Assembly (NCBI GenBank): GCA_030607345.1
Contig: JAUWKC010000036.1
Location: forward strand, 1 to 9,254
Source: Planctomycetota bacterium
GTDB taxonomy: Bacteria > Planctomycetota > Phycisphaerae > Sedimentisphaerales > SG8-4
Direction: 5' to 3'
DNA: 9,254 nt
The position numbers and the translations under genes were made by a program. The notes beneath the pieces were generated by a model, which saw only the letters and a program-made list of their open reading frames with translations, was not told where the DNA came from and searched no databases. This document shows positions 6,206-9,254 of the stretch, one piece after another. Within the stretch, counting starts at the first letter, position 1, and the number at the start of each line of letters is the position of its first letter.

Positions 6206-7960
6206 ATGACTGCTGCTTTAATGGATACGGTTTCGAGGTGCATAACCCTGTCATGGCTGACAGGGCCTATCTTCGATAAAGAATTGAGAGTTTCGAGCAG
6301 AAGAAAAAGGAACTACCTTCTTCGCTTTGTCTACGTTGCAGCGTTGACGCTGTTCGTAGCTGTTGCCTGGTTTCAGGCCGTAAGTATCTATAGTCCGGGT
6401 TCGATGACTTTTACGGTTTCCCGTATGGGCGAGGCCGGCAAGAGTATTACCGGCACCATCATCTGGTTCCAGTTCATTGCCGCCCAGCTAATCGCGGCCG
6501 TCATGCTCAGCACTGCTATTAGTGATGAAATCTACCACCGCACTCTCGGCATGCTTATGACCACGCCCATCAACAGCTTCCAGATTGTCATCGGCAAGCT
6601 CTTCAGCAAGCTGCTGCAGTTGATTCTGCTGCTGGCCTTGAGCCTGCCTCTGCTGGCGACCGTGCGTGTGTTCGGCGGAGTGCCGTGGAATTACGTAATT
6701 TCCGGCATTTGTGTTACCATGACAGCATCTGTTTTCGCAGGCTCGCTCAGCCTGTTTTTCTCCATCTACAGAAAAAGGTCTTCCGAGGTTGTTAGTTTAA
6801 CCGTTCTCGTTTGCATTATTCTCTATGCCGCAGTACCGGTTTTCACCGGACTCTTGTCATCTTCTTATAAGTTCCCGGCAATCGGCGACGCTCTAATCAT
6901 TCATATCAATCCTTTCATGGTGATGTTTTACGGCACAGACCAATTGCTTAACCCTTCTTCAGCCCCTCCTGCTGTTCATTGGGTTGTACATTGTCTTATT
7001 ATGCTCGGCTTTTCCACACTCTGGCTGGTACTGGCCTCGCTTTGTGTGCGCAGGGTGGCCCTGCGTCAGGCAGCAGGGCAGGCCGGCATCTTCGCAACGC
7101 GAAAAGAACGCCGACTTGCAAGGAGCAAAGTCCCGACTGCGAACGGTGCTGAGGATAAGCTTGCGCCGCCCAGGCCCGTCAAAGGTCCACCTATTGTGTG
7201 GAAAGAGATGAGAAGCCCACTGGTAAAAGGTCGTCTGAAAAACGTTCTGACCCTGATTTTTGCAATTGTCGCGCTATCGGCCGCCTACGGCGCTTGCGTT
7301 TATTACAGGTGCCTGGACGAGAAAGCAGTTCAAACGGTTTTTGTAATTGCCTTTTTCTTTATGCTTTTGCTGCGTATCGCTACCGTCTCTTCGACGTCCG
7401 TCACTTCAGAAAAGGAAGCACGAACCTGGCCCATATTGTTGACCGTGCCGCTGGATGAGAAACGAATAGCCTTTGAAAAGATTGTCGCCTCTTGTCTTGT
7501 CGCCTGGCCGTTCTGGCTGCTGCTTGCAGCCCATATTATTGTTTTTGCACTTGCAGGTTGTATCCATCCGCTGGCCATTATTCCGCTGGGACTTGTCGTT
7601 GTCAGCAGCGCGCTGCTTGTCAGCGCGGTTGGAGTATGCTTTAGCTGCTGCCTTAGGCGGACTACTACTGCCTCGGCCCTGAGTATAGCTGTGTTGTTTT
7701 TCTTTACAGTTCCAATTTTCCCGCTGCTGCCGACGTTTCTTGTCAGCCCGTTTTTTCTGGCAGGCGTGATTATGACTACCGTCGGTCAAGGTCAGGTTGC
7801 AGCCACTAACGTTCGAGGTATGCTCGACGTTTATGGCTTTGGAATCGAGGGTTTGCTTGCTTCTATGGTAGTGTTTCTCGTGATAATAGGGTTCTACCTG
7901 CTTCTGGCTTTTGCTGCCTTTGCCATAGCGTGGGCCAACGTACGAAGCAGGATATTTTAG
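6206..7960 (+). CDS. ABC-2 type permease, two-half form, copy 2
   Basis: This 584-residue membrane protein is a close paralogue of the preceding permease, especially in the first 200 residues: in the 38-residue block starting at Ser102 (through the TTP and GK motifs to the next helix), 33 residues match copy 1. The N-half motifs are GPIFDKELR near residue 20, DEIYHRTLGMLMTTP (107-121), GK (130-131) and NPF (235-237). The C-half repeats WKEMR (332-336), SEKEARTWPILLTVP (401-415), EK in place of GK (424-425) and SPF (514-516). A basic linker again joins the halves (RRVALRQAAGQ onward). The C-half is clearly more diverged from copy 1 than the N-half. Both copies end in a basic stretch followed by Ile-Phe. 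The chosen start gives MTAAL, the same first five residues as copy 1, and has its own AGGAA; it leaves 19 bases after the previous stop. It presumably uses the same ATPase, as no other ATPase gene is visible. Confidence 0.9.
   Translation: MTAALMDTVSRCITLSWLTGPIFDKELRVSSRRKRNYLLRFVYVAALTLFVAVAWFQAVSIYSPGSMTFTVSRMGEAGKSITGTIIWFQFIAAQLIAAVMLSTAISDEIYHRTLGMLMTTPINSFQIVIGKLFSKLLQLILLLALSLPLLATVRVFGGVPWNYVISGICVTMTASVFAGSLSLFFSIYRKRSSEVVSLTVLVCIILYAAVPVFTGLLSSSYKFPAIGDALIIHINPFMVMFYGTDQLLNPSSAPPAVHWVVHCLIMLGFSTLWLVLASLCVRRVALRQAAGQAGIFATRKERRLARSKVPTANGAEDKLAPPRPVKGPPIVWKEMRSPLVKGRLKNVLTLIFAIVALSAAYGACVYYRCLDEKAVQTVFVIAFFFMLLLRIATVSSTSVTSEKEARTWPILLTVPLDEKRIAFEKIVASCLVAWPFWLLLAAHIIVFALAGCIHPLAIIPLGLVVVSSALLVSAVGVCFSCCLRRTTTASALSIAVLFFFTVPIFPLLPTFLVSPFFLAGVIMTTVGQGQVAATNVRGMLDVYGFGIEGLLASMVVFLVIIGFYLLLAFAAFAIAWANVRSRIF
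7948..7952 (+). promoter_or_regulatory. Possible ribosome binding site pointing to a GTG start for permease copy 3
   Basis: CAGGA lies seven bases before a GTG at 7960, whose G is also the last base of the TAG ending copy 2 (TAGTG). That start would add six residues (MFLYRS) before the ATG at 7978, which has no visible site of its own. Paralogue alignment still favours 7978, so the question is open. Confidence 0.4.
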
Positions 7961-7977
7961 TGTTCCTTTATCGCTCT

Positions 7978-9254
7978 ATGACGGAAGTTTTGTACAATTC
8001 ACTTGCACGCGTTTTGACGCTGTCCTGGCTGACGGGGCCGGTCTTCGACAAGGAGCTGCGCGTGCACAGCCGGCAAAGACGCAGCTACGTAATCCGCTTC
8101 GCTTATCTGATGTTCTTAACGGTCTTGATAACCCTGGCCTGGATTGCCGGTGTCTCACGCGGCTCCGGCGGTTCGGCGATTTACAAAGTCTCGCGAATGG
8201 GCGAGGTCGGCAAAACTGTGGTGCTGACTATAACATGGTTCCAGTTTATAGCCGCCCAGATGATTGCCGTTGCCCTGTTGAGCAATTCCATAAGCGAGGA
8301 AATTCGACGCGGCACGCTCGAGGTGCTTATGGCCACCCCCATCAACAGCTTCCAGCTCGTAACCGGCAAAATGTTGAGCAAACTGCTGCAGCTTATTTTG
8401 CTGCTTGCCCTGAGCCTGCCGCTGCTGGCTGTCGTGCGGGTATTTGGCGCAGTGCAGTGGGACTATGTGGTGGCAAGTGTGTGTATTACATTTACGGCTG
8501 TACTTTTTGCCGGTTCGCTGAGCATGATGCTGTCGATAAGAATTCATCGCCCATATATGGTCATCCTTGCCGTGTTGATTTTCCTGTTTGTTGTCTACAG
8601 TTGTTCCCAATTCGCACTATTCGGCACACCCAATAGCATGTTGACAACCATTGTAAACCTTGTAGTGCCGGCTGCTGCGATGATGCAGGTCACCTGGTCG
8701 GCTTTTCCGGGGCCGGCCGCCGTCGCAAAAACGTTTTCATTGCCCGCACATTGCCTGATTATGACCCTGGTTTCATTGGGGTTTGTCACCGCATCGGTGC
8801 TGCTGCTGCGCCGCAGCGCATTTGCAGCAGGATTACGGCCCCGCAAAAAGGCGATACGCGGCGCCTTTCGAAAAATATTCACAGGCCGAACGCTCCGCCG
8901 AAGAGATGGTGCTGCGGCAGGACGCATCAGACCAGTTGCCGGGTCACCGGTGCTGTGGAAGGAATTGGGCAAACCGTTATCCCGGTCTGTCACCAGAAAT
9001 GTGGTGCTGTTTATCTTGTTGGCATCCGGACTGATTTTCACCTACTACATCAGCTTCAGGCGAGGAGGTATCGAACCTTTTTACGTATTTTACATAATGG
9101 GCCTTTGGCTAATAGCCTCGATTCGAACCGGGGTTATGGCTGCCACGACCATAACCAGAGAAAAAGAAGCACGCACATGGTCGATTCTGCTGGCTACCCC
9201 GCTTGAAGATTGGCATATCATCCGCGGCAAAATCATAGCAGTCCTGTGGCGCAA
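7978..9254 (+). CDS. ABC-2 type permease, two-half form, copy 3 (3' partial)
   Basis: The frame stays open from 7978 to the right edge, giving 425 residues of a third paralogue; about 160-170 more would be expected. It opens MTEVLYNSLARVLTLSW, with the WLTGP motif at the same distance from Met as in copy 2. The N-half has GPVFDKELR, EEIRRGTLEVLMATP (107-121) and GK (130-131). The C-half has GSPVLWKEL (322-330), REKEARTWSILLATP (394-408) and GK (417-418). The cytoplasmic linker (about 280-322) is very rich in Arg and Lys. The NPF motif after the fifth helix is lost (NLVVPAAAMM in its place). In the 38-residue block from Ser102, 27 residues match copy 1 and 25 match copy 2, so this is the most distant member. 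Its E-R-R-G-T-L-E element is closer to the general ABC-2 consensus than the Y-H-R-T-L-G of copies 1 and 2. The start could instead be the GTG at 7960. Confidence 0.88.
   Translation, partial: MTEVLYNSLARVLTLSWLTGPVFDKELRVHSRQRRSYVIRFAYLMFLTVLITLAWIAGVSRGSGGSAIYKVSRMGEVGKTVVLTITWFQFIAAQMIAVALLSNSISEEIRRGTLEVLMATPINSFQLVTGKMLSKLLQLILLLALSLPLLAVVRVFGAVQWDYVVASVCITFTAVLFAGSLSMMLSIRIHRPYMVILAVLIFLFVVYSCSQFALFGTPNSMLTTIVNLVVPAAAMMQVTWSAFPGPAAVAKTFSLPAHCLIMTLVSLGFVTASVLLLRRSAFAAGLRPRKKAIRGAFRKIFTGRTLRRRDGAAAGRIRPVAGSPVLWKELGKPLSRSVTRNVVLFILLASGLIFTYYISFRRGGIEPFYVFYIMGLWLIASIRTGVMAATTITREKEARTWSILLATPLEDWHIIRGKIIAVLWR

Noticed and set aside
5335..6243. A 302-codon open frame on the minus strand opposite permease copy 1.
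   Set aside because: Its predicted protein is low-complexity, rich in Gln, Arg and Pro with no domain-like pattern, and it lies wholly over a well-supported membrane protein gene. It is a shadow of that gene's codon pattern.
7604..7617. A perfect 14-base palindrome (AGCAGCGCGCTGCT) inside permease copy 2.
   Set aside because: It falls in a membrane helix coding for Ser, Ala and Leu; such GC-rich self-complementary runs are expected by chance and it is not repeated elsewhere.
8155..8610. A 151-codon open frame on the minus strand opposite permease copy 3.
   Set aside because: It is rich in Gln, His and Asn, as expected for the complement of a Leu/Ile/Val-rich membrane gene, and the + strand frame is open from 7978 to the window's end with clear paralogy.
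8751..9206. A 151-codon + strand frame near the right edge that could be mistaken for a separate gene.
   Set aside because: It is out of frame with permease copy 3, which continues through this region with the conserved WKEL and REKEARTW motifs. The product has no recognisable features.

Overview
The window is a dense, single-strand stretch with all six genes on the + strand. It reads as part of one operon from a Gram-negative-type bacterium. My best guess is a planctomycete, perhaps of the Phycisphaerae. That rests on the gene set (a BatA-type membrane protein, a large secreted membrane protein, then an ABC-2 exporter with long two-half permeases) and on moderate GC with mixed codon use. No rRNA or other marker is present, so the lineage is an inference.

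Layout: (1) 1-1151, the C-terminal part of a BatA/VWA-type membrane protein cut by the left edge. (2) 1184-3373, a 729-residue exported protein with two membrane segments and large domains outside the cytoplasm. (3) 3430-4356, an ABC-type ATPase with a C-terminal accessory domain. (4-6) 4390-6186, 6206-7960 and 7978-9254+, three tandem paralogous ABC-2 permeases of about 600 residues each, the last cut by the right edge. The gaps are 32, 56, 33, 19 and 17 bases. No promoter or rho-independent terminator is visible between genes, so co-transcription is likely and the promoter should lie upstream of the window.

How the genes may work together: the ATPase would power one or more of the permeases. 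Each permease carries two copies of the ABC-2 module (about 12 membrane segments in total), so each could act as a complete transmembrane unit. The two upstream proteins each carry a glutamine-amidotransferase-like fold without an obvious catalytic site, and they place large domains outside the cytoplasm. Homologues of the first usually follow MoxR ATPase and DUF58 genes, which are predicted upstream here. A plausible reading is an envelope system in which Bat-like surface proteins are coupled to an ABC exporter. Substrate and function cannot be read from the sequence.

The most notable points are the triplicated two-half permeases behind a single ATPase, the near-constant residue offset between the two halves, the Asp in place of the Q-loop Gln in the ATPase, and the linkage of Bat-type genes to the exporter. 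No tRNA, rRNA, insertion sequence, CRISPR array or intergenic stretch over 60 bases was found.
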